Below the pieces are notes generated by a model. That model was not told where the DNA came from, did not search any database, and saw only the letters and a program-made list of their open reading frames with translations. Positions 44,094 through 52,939 of a stretch of 64,000 nt of DNA are shown here, piece after piece (positions within the stretch are counted from its first letter, which is position 1; every line of letters starts with the position of its first letter). Source of the DNA: JAFGBI01 sp964480725 (GTDB lineage Bacteria > Myxococcota_A > Polyangia > Polyangiales > Polyangiaceae); NCBI GenBank assembly GCA_964480725.1, contig CAYZQO010000030.1:6919-70918 (forward strand), in the 5' to 3' direction. Made by a program: the position numbers and the translations under genes.

Positions 44094-44115
44094 GTGACCT
44101 CCGGACACGCTCGTC

Positions 44116-44538
44116 CTACGCCAGCGCGACGAGGATCCTTCCCCCGGGGGCCCGAAGTCGCAGTTCGCTGAAGAAGCTGGAGCCGATCTCGAGGAGATCG
44201 GGAGCCAGGGAGGCGCTAGCCGTGCCGCGGGGAGGACAGCTCGAGACTGCCGGGGGGAGATGAAAGGCCCCGCTCTTTCCGAGTGCGTTGACGACGTCGC
44301 CCCAGACCGCCCTGCCGTTCAACCTCCGCTGGATCTGGCCACACACTCTGTCGCTGGCGACGTTAGCAGACCTCGCCCAGAAGAGCCCCAGCTCCGCTTC
44401 CATCGGGACCGCCTCGCCTGTTGGTGATGTGGAGCCGATGACGCTGTTCCTTGGCGTGCTTGCCACCGACGACTCGCAGGTGGACATGACGCCCATTCCA
44501 GTCGCGCGCGCGGGCACAGCGGTAAGCGCGTGGGTCAA
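44116..44538 (-). CDS. Doubtful hypothetical ORF
   Basis: 140 codons from a GTG. The middle (AELGLFWARSANVASDRVCGQIQRRLNGRAVWGDVVNALGKSGAFHLPP) could be real protein, but an overlapping rightward frame over 44288-44570 looks equally plausible (TLFLGVLATDDSQVDMTPIP). Neither has a known domain. At most one is real; this may be a decayed gene. Confidence 0.25.
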   Translation of the reverse strand: MTHALTAVPARATGMGVMSTCESSVASTPRNSVIGSTSPTGEAVPMEAELGLFWARSANVASDRVCGQIQRRLNGRAVWGDVVNALGKSGAFHLPPAVSSCPPRGTASASLAPDLLEIGSSFFSELRLRAPGGRILVALA

Positions 44539-44738
44539 TCGAGCCGGTCCCCCCGCGAGCCGATTCGTCCGCGTTGGCGGGCCGGAGGTGCGTTCAGTCC
44601 CCAGTTCTGCCCCGAACGCGGACCGGAACCCACCGGGGCCGGGCGCGAAGGTGCGGCTCCGTGGGCTTGGCGGTGCTACCGGGATGGCGGCCGGTGGTAC
44701 GAGAGGGTTGCGGGATAGACCACCGCCCCCGGCGCCTG

Positions 44739-45083
44739 CTCGACGTCTCCTTCTCGATCGTGGAGGTCCCGATCGTGCGTCAGGGCGTGGCGGAGTTGAT
44801 CGAGAAGCTCAGCCCGAGGTCGGTGCAGTGGATCCCTGCCAAGGTCGAGGGCGCCGAGGCCTCGTACGAGATCGTCAACCTCGTGGCCAACGTGCGCCCC
44901 AAGGGCCTGCTCGACCGCGCCAAAGCCGCGAGAGCCCCCGTTGGCTCGGGCGACCTGGGTAAGCACAGGATCGCCCGCGTCGGGATCGCCATCGTGGTCG
45001 CTCGGGAGCTCGCTGCGGCGCTGGCCGCCGCCTGCGTCACCGGCATCCGATACGAAGCCCCGAAGGGGGCCGAGCTGGAGTAG
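44739..45083 (+). pseudogene. Imm11-like (DUF1629) immunity protein fragment
   Basis: About 115 codons: IVEVPIVRQGVAELIEKLSPRSVQWIPAKVEGAEASYEIVNLVANV, and at the end IAIVVARELAAALAAACVTGIRYEAPKG. These match the two conserved blocks of Imm11 proteins (the receptor-like first half and the VSxELxxALExAxLTGxRF tail), but the central part is short and no good start codon lies before it. Imm11 proteins are expected to neutralise polymorphic toxins; no toxin gene is visible nearby, so it would be an orphan. Confidence 0.5.
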
Positions 45084-45206
45084 CGGTTCCGAATCGTCCC
45101 GTCATCCTCGACCGGAAGCGTTCACCGGGAACGGCGGCGTGTCGATCCGCGGTCACGGACCCCGGACCCTGCCGGGATCCTCCCGGACGGCTGCGACGAC
45201 CAACCG

Positions 45207-46016
45207 GTGCAGGAGGCGGGCTGTGACAGCTTTGCGAATGGGGACACGGACGAGCAATCCGAGCACCCGGTCGTGGTGTCGAGCTATCTGCTGGACAGGT
45301 ACGAGGTGACGGTGGGGCGGTTCCGCGCCTTCGTGGGGAGCCAGGCCGACGGTGGGAGCTTCGCACCCCCGAACGCCGGGGACGGCGAGCACCCGGGGAT
45401 CCCAGGGAGCGGGTGGGACAGGGACTGGGACCCACAGCTGCCGACCACGCGGGCCGCGTGGGATTCCCGCTTGACCTCGACGTCGACCAGCTGCACGTGG
45501 GAGCCGACCCCCGACGCGAACGAGGCGAAGGCGATCAGCTGCGTCACCTGGTACGAGGCGATGGCGTTCTGCGTGTGGGACGGGGGCTACCTGCCGACCG
45601 AGGCGGAGTGGGAGTACGCGGCGGCGGGAGGCGACGAGAACCGGCGCTTCCCCTGGGGGCCCGCGGAACCCGCGGACGATTGCTCGCGGGCGAACTGGAC
45701 CGGCTGCGGGCTTTTCCTGGGGTTTCCGGGGGTGCGCCCGGTGGGGGCCTCGCCGACGGGCACGGGTCGCTGGGGCCACCGGGACCTCGCGGGGAACGTG
45801 AGCGAGTGGGTGCTCGACTTTTACGATTCGGGCTTCTACGACGAAACGGCGGCGAGCGGCGAGGACGTGTGTAACCTCTCCCCGTTCTCCTGGCGCGTGC
45901 ATCGGGGCGGTGGATACGGCTCCGTCCCCAACTACATCCGCGCGGCTTCCCGCGCCGGCGAGGCCCCGACGGTTCGCGCCAACAACGCCGGCTTCCGCTG
46001 CGCCAGGGCCCCTTGA
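45207..46016 (+). CDS. Formylglycine-generating-enzyme-like domain protein, no signal peptide
   Basis: 269 residues from a GTG. Nearly the whole chain is an FGE-sulfatase/SUMF1 fold: DEQSEHPVVVSSYLLDRYEVTVGRFRAFV, AISCVTWYEAMAFCVWDGGYLPTEAEWEYAAAGG, WGHRDLAGNVSEWVLDFYDSGFYDE and RVHRGGGYGSVPNYIRAASR to GFRCARAP. Relatives of this type are lipoproteins; here neither a signal peptide nor the opening G-x-F-x-M-G strand is present, and the frame upstream is open but not homologous. The gene is probably 5'-truncated. The second FGE-like protein is at 24760. Confidence 0.75.
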   Translation: MQEAGCDSFANGDTDEQSEHPVVVSSYLLDRYEVTVGRFRAFVGSQADGGSFAPPNAGDGEHPGIPGSGWDRDWDPQLPTTRAAWDSRLTSTSTSCTWEPTPDANEAKAISCVTWYEAMAFCVWDGGYLPTEAEWEYAAAGGDENRRFPWGPAEPADDCSRANWTGCGLFLGFPGVRPVGASPTGTGRWGHRDLAGNVSEWVLDFYDSGFYDETAASGEDVCNLSPFSWRVHRGGGYGSVPNYIRAASRAGEAPTVRANNAGFRCARAP

Positions 46017-46472
46017 GGGCGCGCGGTCCATCGAGCTGAAGCGGCGCGCGCCACCGCTGGCGCCGCCGGGCGGGTCGAGCGGGGTGATTTCGTCCCGGCA
46101 GGACGAGCAGCCGTCGCCGATTCTGGCGTTGCCGTCGTCGCGCTCCTCCTCGGGGGCGACGACCCCGTCGCCGCAGTAGGGGGCCAGCATGCAGTTGTCG
46201 TTGCAGAAGGCTAAGGCGTGCAACCGTCTTGGCGGGGGAGCGCGGTAGCGCAGGAGCCGCCCGCGCCCCTCGCACTCTCGCCTGCCCCCAGCGAGGAGCG
46301 TGCCTGCGCACTGGAAACCCGGCGCGCCGTTCCGGCGCCCACGATCATCGCCCAGGGTGCACCCCGGGGGATCGCCCCTGGCGAGCCGCCACCCGATCCT
46401 TGCCGCTCGCCACCCGACTGTCCCCGCTCCCTCTCGGCGACTTGCGTCCGGCCACCCGGTGATCCGGCCGGG

Positions 46473-46850
46473 GATAGCCCCGCTATCGCCGATGTATGGC
46501 AACTACCGGCCCGCGATAGCCCCGCTATCCGGAACCGGTCGGGCCGACGCAAATTCGATAGCTGGGCCATGCAAAATCGGTCGTGCGGACCCACCAGGGA
46601 TGGCGTTCTTATCGATTCTTGCTCCAGGGAGCAAGGAAGGGATAGCCCAGCTATCCCCGGGGGGTGTTCGGTACCGGCCGGCGATAGCCGGGCTATTCCG
46701 GGCCGGTTTTTTCGACCGGTCGGCGAAGGTCCGGCATCGAAAAACCGGTGCGTCGGACCGGCGGGCGATAGCCGGGCTATCCCGGGCCGGTTGCGACGGT
46801 CACTCGGCCGAGGTCCGGGCATCGCCGTCCGGCGAGCCGAACCGGACGGG
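46473..46850. repeat. 42-bp tandem array with palindromic core
   Basis: The 15-bp palindrome GATAGCCSSGCTATC recurs with strict 42-bp phase: clear copies start at 46473, 46515, 46641, 46683 and 46767, and degenerate ones at 46557, 46599, 46725 and 46809. Spacer halves are related in the last units (CCGGGCCGGTT). 42 bp equals four helical turns and also 14 codons, and both strands can be read as 14-residue repeats (PGIAGLSPAG-like). The 450 bp between the FGE-like gene and the array hold no gene. Confidence 0.85.
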
Positions 46851-46956
46851 GCCCAGGGCGTTCAACCGTCCCGACCACGGGGCTCGGGCCAGTCCTTCTC
46901 TTGGCGCGATACGGATCGCGCAGGGATGCTGGGATCTCGGCCGGGGCGACCTCGAT

Positions 46957-47598
46957 TCAGTTCACGGTCGCGCTGTACGACGTCGTCTGTGTCCCCTCGC
47001 CGCCGTCCCAGATCTCGAAGCCGGCCTCGATCGCCTTCAGGTAGTTGCTGCTGGACGCCTGCCCGCGGGCGACGGCGTCGTCGATGAACGCCTTGAGATC
47101 GAGGTCCGTGACGCTGTTGGTCGCGCTCAAGCGGACATACGTGATGGACCTTCCCGTCGCCACCCCCGTCTCCGTCGAGGTGCCGGTGCTGCTCTGCGTG
47201 CTCGGGTCCGGACACACGCACCGGTCCCAGGCGCTGCCGTCCTCGAGGCAGATCTGGTAGCCCTCCGTGGCGCCGCCGCAGGCGCAGGCGATCTGGCGTC
47301 CGGGCTCGCAGGCGGTCTCGGCGGCGCGCCCGCCGGTGGGCTCCGCTCCGCCCGCGGCGTCGCCGCCGCTGCCGCCCTCGACCACGACGTCGGGAGCCAC
47401 TCCCGCCGCACCGCTCGCGAGGTGGTCGCCGTTCCCGCTCGTCGAGCCGCACTCCACGCAGGCGAGCGGCGTGATGACGCTCGCAGCCGCGACGAACGGC
47501 CGCCATCGCTTCCGCCCGCCTGACCGTGCACCGCCGTGCCGCCGCCCCCTGTCGTCGTGGCGGCTGCCCAGGCTCCCCGCATCGACCGTGTGGCGCAT
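46957..47598 (-). CDS. Lipoprotein carrying only the C-terminal part of a GH12 fold
   Basis: 213 residues from the ATG at 47598. A basic N-terminus, a signal peptide with lipobox-like FVAAASVITPLAC, a Gly/Ala linker and a Cys-rich segment (ETACEPGRQIACACGGATEGYQICLEDGSAWDRCVC) come first. The last 65 residues, ITYVRLSATNSVTDLDLKAFIDDAVARG then NYLKAIEAGFEIWDGGEGTQTTSYSATVN, match the C-terminal strands of family 12 glycoside hydrolases. The preceding 130 or so residues of a GH12 enzyme, including both catalytic Glu, are absent. Presumably an internal deletion joined the linker to the tail; no hydrolase activity is expected. Confidence 0.6.
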   Translation of the reverse strand: MRHTVDAGSLGSRHDDRGRRHGGARSGGRKRWRPFVAAASVITPLACVECGSTSGNGDHLASGAAGVAPDVVVEGGSGGDAAGGAEPTGGRAAETACEPGRQIACACGGATEGYQICLEDGSAWDRCVCPDPSTQSSTGTSTETGVATGRSITYVRLSATNSVTDLDLKAFIDDAVARGQASSSNYLKAIEAGFEIWDGGEGTQTTSYSATVN

Positions 47599-47717
47599 TG
47601 TACCCCAGAGGCCCGCGTCCGTGACGGCGATAGGCGGGCGGGTTGGCGACCGGCAGCGCGGCCACGGGTAGCGTGCGTGTGCGCCGCGCTGCTCGCCGAT
47701 CGCCTCCACCCTCCCCA

Positions 47718-49010
47718 TCACCGAGCGACGAGAACCCACGACTCGACCGCTGCCTGCGACTCGCAGGGCGCGGCCTGGCTCTCGGTGAGGCGCAGCACGT
47801 GACCGTAGGTGCTCGTCCCATCGGCGACGGCGACGAGGCACGCTTCCGCAGAGCAGCCGCCGGACCAGAGCCCCTGGGCCAGGGTCGCGACGCGCACCGG
47901 GGCCCCCACGAGCCTGCCGTCCCCGTCGAGCCGCAACAGGGCGCCGTACACCGCGGGGCCGTCCCAGGTCATGAGCGCTAGGTAGCCGCCCGCGACCCGC
48001 TCGGGCTCGGTCAGGCGGGGGGCGTTCACGTGGAACGCTCGCTCCGGGGACAGGAGCAGCCAGCGCTCGAGCGCCGCCCCCTCGCCGCTCCGTCGGACCA
48101 GCGCGATCCCGCGCGGGCCTCGCTCGAGCTCGAGCCGGACCGCGCCGCCCGGCAGCAGCCACCCGGGCTCCGCGGGCGGCGCCGGCGCGGCCGCGCCCCT
48201 GACGCCGAGCTCGTCGCGACAGCCCGCGCTCGAGCGCTGGCAGCGCTCCCGACGCTCCGCCTCGCGCTCGGCCTCGATGGCGCGCGCGAGCTCCGCCCGC
48301 TGCGGGGGCTTGAGCGAGGGAACCGCGTCGAGAGCCGCGGAAGCGTCGAGCGTGGTGTACCGCTCCTGCTCGCAGCGCCCATCGCAACGCAGGAGCCAGA
48401 GCCCCAGACCACGGCAGGGCTCCGTGCGACAGCGCGTCCGGCCGAGCAGCGCGGGGCGCCGCGGATCTCGGACGATCCGGAGCACGCGCTCCGGCGCGGG
48501 CTCGAGCCGGAGCCGATCCGTCCGCGACGGCTCGCTGCCGTAGCTCAGCGTGAGCCACGACCCGGAACGAGCCGGGTCACGCTCGAGGGGCCCGACGAGC
48601 GCCATCCCCGGCGCGAGGGCGAGGGGCGCCCCGGGCAGGGCGATCCTCGGCCCCACCTCGAACAGGGTCGAGCACTCGAGCGGCACGAAGTGGTCGGCAG
48701 TCCCGCTGTAGTGGCTGCGCGGTACGCAGCCCGGCCGCGTGAGGTTCGCGCAGGCGCCGCCACCGGCGGGGGCGGCGCTCGAGCTCGGCGCGGGAGGTGC
48801 CGCCCCCGCGGGGGCGACGGAGGACGGCGGCGCCGGCGCGACCTCGCCGCTCTGTCCGCCCGCGGCAGGTCGTGCCGACGCTCCCTGCCGCGGCGCCGCA
48901 CAGGCGAGGAGGACGAGCGGCGCCGCCGAGCCGACCACGAGCCAGCGCCCCGCGCGACCCACTGCGCCTCCGCGGCCGCGCCCCCAGGGATCGCTCGTCC
49001 GTGATCCCAT
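47718..49010 (-). CDS. Lipoprotein of unknown function
   Basis: 430 residues from the ATG at 49010. Lipobox GSAAPLVLLAC, an Ala/Pro/Ser linker to about residue 85, then a folded region with scattered cysteines (GACANLTRPGCVPRSHYSG, CRTEPCRGLGLWLLRCDGRCEQERY) and a helical insert (RAELARAIEAEREAERRERCQR). The C-terminal half has beta-propeller-like strands (GGYLALMTWDGPAVYGALLRLDGDGRLVG). I recognise no family. Divergent from the lipoprotein at 49118. Confidence 0.7.
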   Translation of the reverse strand: MGSRTSDPWGRGRGGAVGRAGRWLVVGSAAPLVLLACAAPRQGASARPAAGGQSGEVAPAPPSSVAPAGAAPPAPSSSAAPAGGGACANLTRPGCVPRSHYSGTADHFVPLECSTLFEVGPRIALPGAPLALAPGMALVGPLERDPARSGSWLTLSYGSEPSRTDRLRLEPAPERVLRIVRDPRRPALLGRTRCRTEPCRGLGLWLLRCDGRCEQERYTTLDASAALDAVPSLKPPQRAELARAIEAEREAERRERCQRSSAGCRDELGVRGAAAPAPPAEPGWLLPGGAVRLELERGPRGIALVRRSGEGAALERWLLLSPERAFHVNAPRLTEPERVAGGYLALMTWDGPAVYGALLRLDGDGRLVGAPVRVATLAQGLWSGGCSAEACLVAVADGTSTYGHVLRLTESQAAPCESQAAVESWVLVAR

Positions 49011-49117
49011 CACCGACCGAGCTCTACCCCGCCGACCGCGGCCGCCGCAATTCGAGAGGGGCGGATTCGTGACAGAGGCTTCGCGGGGCGGGTCGTATCG
49101 CTGCTATCCTCCCGGTG

Positions 49118-49660
49118 ATGGGTGGTACGAAATCGGTCCGCGCCGTCCAGGCCGCAGGCCTCACGCTCCACGCCTCCGCGCGCGCCCCTTCGGCCACGAC
49201 CTCCGGCTGGGTTCTGTGCCTGGCGCTCGCCTCGGGGGCGTGCGGGGCCGGTGCCCGGCCTGCAGCACCCCAGGCCGACGCCCGGGGCTCCGCACCCCTG
49301 GTCGACGCCACCGCGCCACAGGCGGCGCCCGTCTGTGCCGAGCCACGACCCGCGGCCCTCTCCGTGCCCCTGGCGCTGCAGGCGCCTGGAGGCCAGTCCA
49401 TCCTGGTCGCGGCCACGCTCTGCGAGGATCGAACGAAGATCCCCTGCCCGCCCTGCCCCGAGGACGCCGACTGCGAGCAGTGCATGGAGCTTGACTGGAT
49501 CTTCTGCGAGTCGCCCCCGATCGCGGCCGACACCCTGACACTGTGGGCCCTGGGCCTGCCCGGGATCGAGCTGGTGGTGGGCCGGCGCTACCAGATCAGC
49601 GGCGAGCGGACGGACACCCAACGGCTCTACGCACGGTCCGTCTGTGCGATAGTTCGCTAG
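49118..49660 (+). CDS. Small Cys-rich lipoprotein
   Basis: 180 residues from the ATG at 49118 (GTG at 49115 overlaps). Signal with lipobox VLCLALASGAC, a short Ala linker and a C-terminal domain with paired cysteines (ATLCEDRTKIPCPPCPEDADCEQCMELDWIFCESPP), then ELVVGRRYQISGE. Unknown family. Its start is 107 bp from that of the divergent lipoprotein at 49010. Confidence 0.65.
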   Translation: MGGTKSVRAVQAAGLTLHASARAPSATTSGWVLCLALASGACGAGARPAAPQADARGSAPLVDATAPQAAPVCAEPRPAALSVPLALQAPGGQSILVAATLCEDRTKIPCPPCPEDADCEQCMELDWIFCESPPIAADTLTLWALGLPGIELVVGRRYQISGERTDTQRLYARSVCAIVR

Positions 49661-49813
49661 CTCGACGACCGCGGGCGGCGCGCTCGACTTGATGGCGTCT
49701 GCGACCCGGCGAGTGAGCGCAGCGATGCCGAAGCGCCGACCGTCCCTTCGCTCGCGCGCGAAGCCGCCGAGGAGGGTGAGCGGCCTTCCGCGGTCCTCGC
49801 CGCCCGGCCCCCT

Positions 49814-50521
49814 TCACCACCCGTCGTGGAGCCCGAGCACGCCGCGGCGGGTGTCCAGGGCGAGAAAGCCGAGGCGACCGGCGTTGCACGCTCCGCTGTT
49901 CAGGAACACGCGCTCGCCGTGGTCACCACGCGCGAGCACGTGGGTGTGACCGGTCACCACCACGTCGGCGCCCTGGTCGCGGGCGTGGGCGACGGCCTGG
50001 CGCTGGAAGTCGCTCTCGGGGACGGCCGTGCCGAGACTGGACCAGCTCATCTCGATCCGCTCTGCCCAGCGATAGAGTGGGGCGAAGCCGTGGCGGCGCA
50101 GCCACCCACCGAGCCACACGGCCGCCTCGAGCAGCGCCCGGGCGGAGCGATGACGCCAGTCAAACTGGTGACCGTGGGCGAAGAGCAGCCGCATCCCGTC
50201 CGCCTCCACGACCAGGTGATCGGCCGCCGCGTCGGTGCGAGCCGTGACGAGATCGTGGTTGCCGTGCACGGTCCGGTAGCGGGGTCGCCGGAGTCGGTCG
50301 GCGATCTCGCGGTGCGCCTCGCGCGCGCGACAGAGCTGGCGCACCGCGTCGCCATACCCACTCCCGCCCAGGGTTTCCCAGATATCTCCGAGCAGCACGA
50401 TCGACTCGAACTCGTGCTCGAGGAAGGTCAGGAAGCGGAGGAATTCGTGATCGTCATGACCGAAAGCGTCACCCGGGCCCCCGTCGCCGAGGTGCAGATC
50501 AGAGATGACGGCGATCAACAT
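49814..50521 (-). CDS. Metallophosphoesterase (UDP-diacylglucosamine hydrolase-like)
   Basis: 235 residues from the ATG at 50521. Calcineurin-like motifs in order: ISDLHLGDGG, IVLLGDIWETLG, VHGNHDLVT, LFAHGHQFDW and VVTGHTHVLARGD, giving the full two-metal site. Overall layout resembles LpxH and related UDP-2,3-diacylglucosamine hydrolases, but the LpxH-specific loops are not obvious, so it may be a general phosphoesterase. Cytoplasmic. Downstream of the ACT-like gene in the same direction. Confidence 0.85.
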   Translation of the reverse strand: MLIAVISDLHLGDGGPGDAFGHDDHEFLRFLTFLEHEFESIVLLGDIWETLGGSGYGDAVRQLCRAREAHREIADRLRRPRYRTVHGNHDLVTARTDAAADHLVVEADGMRLLFAHGHQFDWRHRSARALLEAAVWLGGWLRRHGFAPLYRWAERIEMSWSSLGTAVPESDFQRQAVAHARDQGADVVVTGHTHVLARGDHGERVFLNSGACNAGRLGFLALDTRRGVLGLHDGW

Positions 50522-50634
50522 CGTCGCTTCTTTCCGCGGTTCGTTCCCCCCTTGTCCCCTGCCCCGGTGACGGGACCGTTGCGGCGACGCAAGGGACGAG
50601 CAAACTCTCGAGCTCCAGGCGAGGGCAGGCCAGG

Positions 50635-50946
50635 TCAGGGGGCAGGCTGAGCGCTGGCGCCCCGGAGCGCGCGGCGCTGCAGCAGTCGTTCCATGGCCTC
50701 GAGCACGGCCGACTGCACCTCTGCGCGGCGGTCCGAGGTCAGCGCGCCACCACTCGCGTCGCGCAGGTGGAGCCGCTCGTGGCAGCCCCCGTCGGCGGCA
50801 CGGGACTCGGCGACCAGCACCTCGACGCGCATCCGGAACAGCTCGCGCACGAGGTCGAGCATCAGGGTGGAGGGGCCGGGGGCCCGGATCTCGAGCGCGG
50901 CGAGGAGGCCCCCGGGCTCGTCGACGAACTTCACTTGGGTGTCCAT
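50635..50946 (-). CDS. ACT-like small protein
   Basis: 103 residues from the ATG at 50946 (ATG 50955 would add MVG). The fold is suggested by DEPGGLLAALEIRAPGPSTLMLDLVRELFRMRVEVLVAESRAADGGCHERLHLRDASGG, with the strand-helix-strand order and the turn of ACT domains as in the C-terminus of GlnD. It could bind an amino acid or nucleotide and regulate a partner. No ribosome site of note. About 110 bp before the phosphoesterase gene. Confidence 0.55.
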   Translation of the reverse strand: MDTQVKFVDEPGGLLAALEIRAPGPSTLMLDLVRELFRMRVEVLVAESRAADGGCHERLHLRDASGGALTSDRRAEVQSAVLEAMERLLQRRALRGASAQPAP

Positions 50947-51244
50947 GCCGACCATACTGAAGGCTGCTCGTGCGGAACCGGTGCTCGGCGCGCAACCAGC
51001 ACGTGAACTCCTGGCGACCGACCCGTCGGTGACCGGGGGCGCGCCGCCCGCGGGCGCCGAAACCGTGGTCGAGGCCCTGCCACGGACGGGCGACGGCCAC
51101 GTGTACGGCCCCGGAGCGGTTGCGAGCGAACGTCGCGGCTCATTCACGACCATCTCACCCAGGGTCCACCACCACGCCACCGAGTGACGGCAGGGTCCCG
51201 GCCAGACAAGCTCGCCCAACAGGCGGCGCATCCGGGAGGAATCC

Positions 51245-52828
51245 ATGGCAACACGTACCAACACCGTCATCGGGAGCGTTCTGGGGGGGCTCGCCCTGGC
51301 CTCGCTGGCCGCGACACTCATCATGGGCTGCGAGGACGCTACCGACGTGGGCGACGCCGATGTCACCGCCGCGACCCAGCCGCTCTCCGTGGCGGCCGCG
51401 AAGGGTCGCGCCGCCAAGTACGTCTTCTTGTTCATCGGTGACGGCATGGCCAGCGTGCAGATCCACGCGGCCGAGGCCTACCTCGCCAATCAGAAGCAGC
51501 ACGACGACGTCGGCGGGAGCGAGAAGTCCCACCCCTTGGCCATGAGCCTGCTGCCGGTCCAGGGGATGCAGACCACCTTCCCCTGGAACAGCCTCATCAC
51601 GGACTCCGCACCCGCCGCCACCGCCATGGCGACCGGCGCCAAGACAGCCGATGGCGTCATCTCGATGGACCCCACCAAGACCCGTGACCTGACCACCATT
51701 GCCGAGGTCGCCAAGCGCGCGGGGCAGAGGGTCGGCATCGTCTCCAGCGTGTCCATCGACCACGCGACGCCCGCCGCGTTCTATGCCCACGAGCGGAGCC
51801 GCAACAGCTACCACGCCATCGGCCACGATCTCGTCGCCAGCGGCTTCGACTTCTTCGGCGGCGGCGGCCTTCTGGATCCCGATGGCACCCGCTCGGGCGC
51901 GGTACCGCAGGGCAACGTGATCGCGGCGGCCGAGGCCGCGGGCTACGTCGTGACGGATAGCCGCGAGGAGTTCGACGCCCTCGACGCCGGCGACCGCGCG
52001 ATCGCCATCAACCCGGTGCTGGACGGCTCGAAGGCGCTCTACTACGAGATCGATCGCGTGCGCGCCGCGGACGACGACGCCCACATCAGCCTCGCCGAGT
52101 TCACGCAGAAGGGCATCGACGTGCTCTTCGACCGAACCGGTCGCCGCCAGGGCTTCTTCATGATGGTCGAGGGCGGCAAGATCGACTGGTCCTGCCACGC
52201 CAACGACGCCCGCGCGACCATCGACGACACCCTCGCCTTCGACGACGCCGTCGAGATCGCGGTCCGCTTCCTGCAGGAGCACCCGCGCGACACGCTCATC
52301 GTCGTGACGGGCGACCACGAAACCGGCGGCATGACGCTCGGCTGGGCGGGCACGGCCTACGCCTCGCACTTCGAGCGGCTCGAAGCCCAGCAGGTGAGCT
52401 ACCTCGAGTTCGACCGAGTGATCGCCGCCGCGAAGGCCGCTGGGGCCCCGGCGACGCTCCCTGAATCGACGCTCGACGAGGCCATGCTCGAGCTCATGGG
52501 GCTCGACTACGCCAGCTTGACCCCGTTCGAGAAGGAGCGCATCGACGCGGCCTACACGCGGGCCATGACGCTCGGCAACTGCTCGTCGTCCCAGCCTTGT
52601 TCGGAGGAAGAGAGCCTGAGCTACGGTAGCTACAACCCGCTCAGCGTGACGATCACGCACATCTTGAACCACCGCGCAGGCATCGGCTGGACCTCCTACT
52701 CACACACCGCCGTACCGGTCCCGGTCCTCGCCGGCGGCGCCCGATCCTCGCAGTTCGACGGCTATTACGACAACACGGATCTCGCGAAGAAGCTCGCTGC
52801 CGCGATGGATCTGAGCCTTCCGCTCTGA
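51245..52828 (+). CDS. Alkaline phosphatase, lipoprotein
   Basis: 527 residues; GGGAGGAATCC precedes the ATG. Lipobox SLAATLIMGC. Alkaline phosphatase motifs: FLFIGDGMASVQ (metal), LITDSAPAATAMATG (catalytic Ser), MVEGGKIDWSCHANDA, VVTGDHETGGM and SHTAVPVPVLAGG, so all metal and nucleophile positions are kept. Outer-membrane or periplasmic phosphomonoesterase, probably for phosphate scavenging. No Pho box was recognised upstream. Confidence 0.93.
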   Translation: MATRTNTVIGSVLGGLALASLAATLIMGCEDATDVGDADVTAATQPLSVAAAKGRAAKYVFLFIGDGMASVQIHAAEAYLANQKQHDDVGGSEKSHPLAMSLLPVQGMQTTFPWNSLITDSAPAATAMATGAKTADGVISMDPTKTRDLTTIAEVAKRAGQRVGIVSSVSIDHATPAAFYAHERSRNSYHAIGHDLVASGFDFFGGGGLLDPDGTRSGAVPQGNVIAAAEAAGYVVTDSREEFDALDAGDRAIAINPVLDGSKALYYEIDRVRAADDDAHISLAEFTQKGIDVLFDRTGRRQGFFMMVEGGKIDWSCHANDARATIDDTLAFDDAVEIAVRFLQEHPRDTLIVVTGDHETGGMTLGWAGTAYASHFERLEAQQVSYLEFDRVIAAAKAAGAPATLPESTLDEAMLELMGLDYASLTPFEKERIDAAYTRAMTLGNCSSSQPCSEEESLSYGSYNPLSVTITHILNHRAGIGWTSYSHTAVPVPVLAGGARSSQFDGYYDNTDLAKKLAAAMDLSLPL

Positions 52829-52939
52829 AGCGCTCCGCGTCAACAGATCGGATCCAGCGGACCCCGAGGTGGCCTTCGGCCTGCGCCGCCGCCTCGGGGT
52901 CGCGCCTTACCGTGCCCCCCCGGCTCCAGTCTACCCGCC

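Noticed and set aside
44288..44570. Rightward ORF as a gene
   Set aside because: TTG start without ribosome site, no domain, and an equally plausible leftward frame overlaps; kept only as a doubtful ORF on the other strand.
46473..46850. CRISPR array
   Set aside because: The 15-bp core with 27-bp related or degenerate spacers, several decayed units and no cas genes does not fit; repeats are too short and the spacers resemble each other.
51155..52672. Leftward open frame of 505 codons opposite the alkaline phosphatase
   Set aside because: Shadow; the rightward frame has all catalytic motifs, lipobox and ribosome site.
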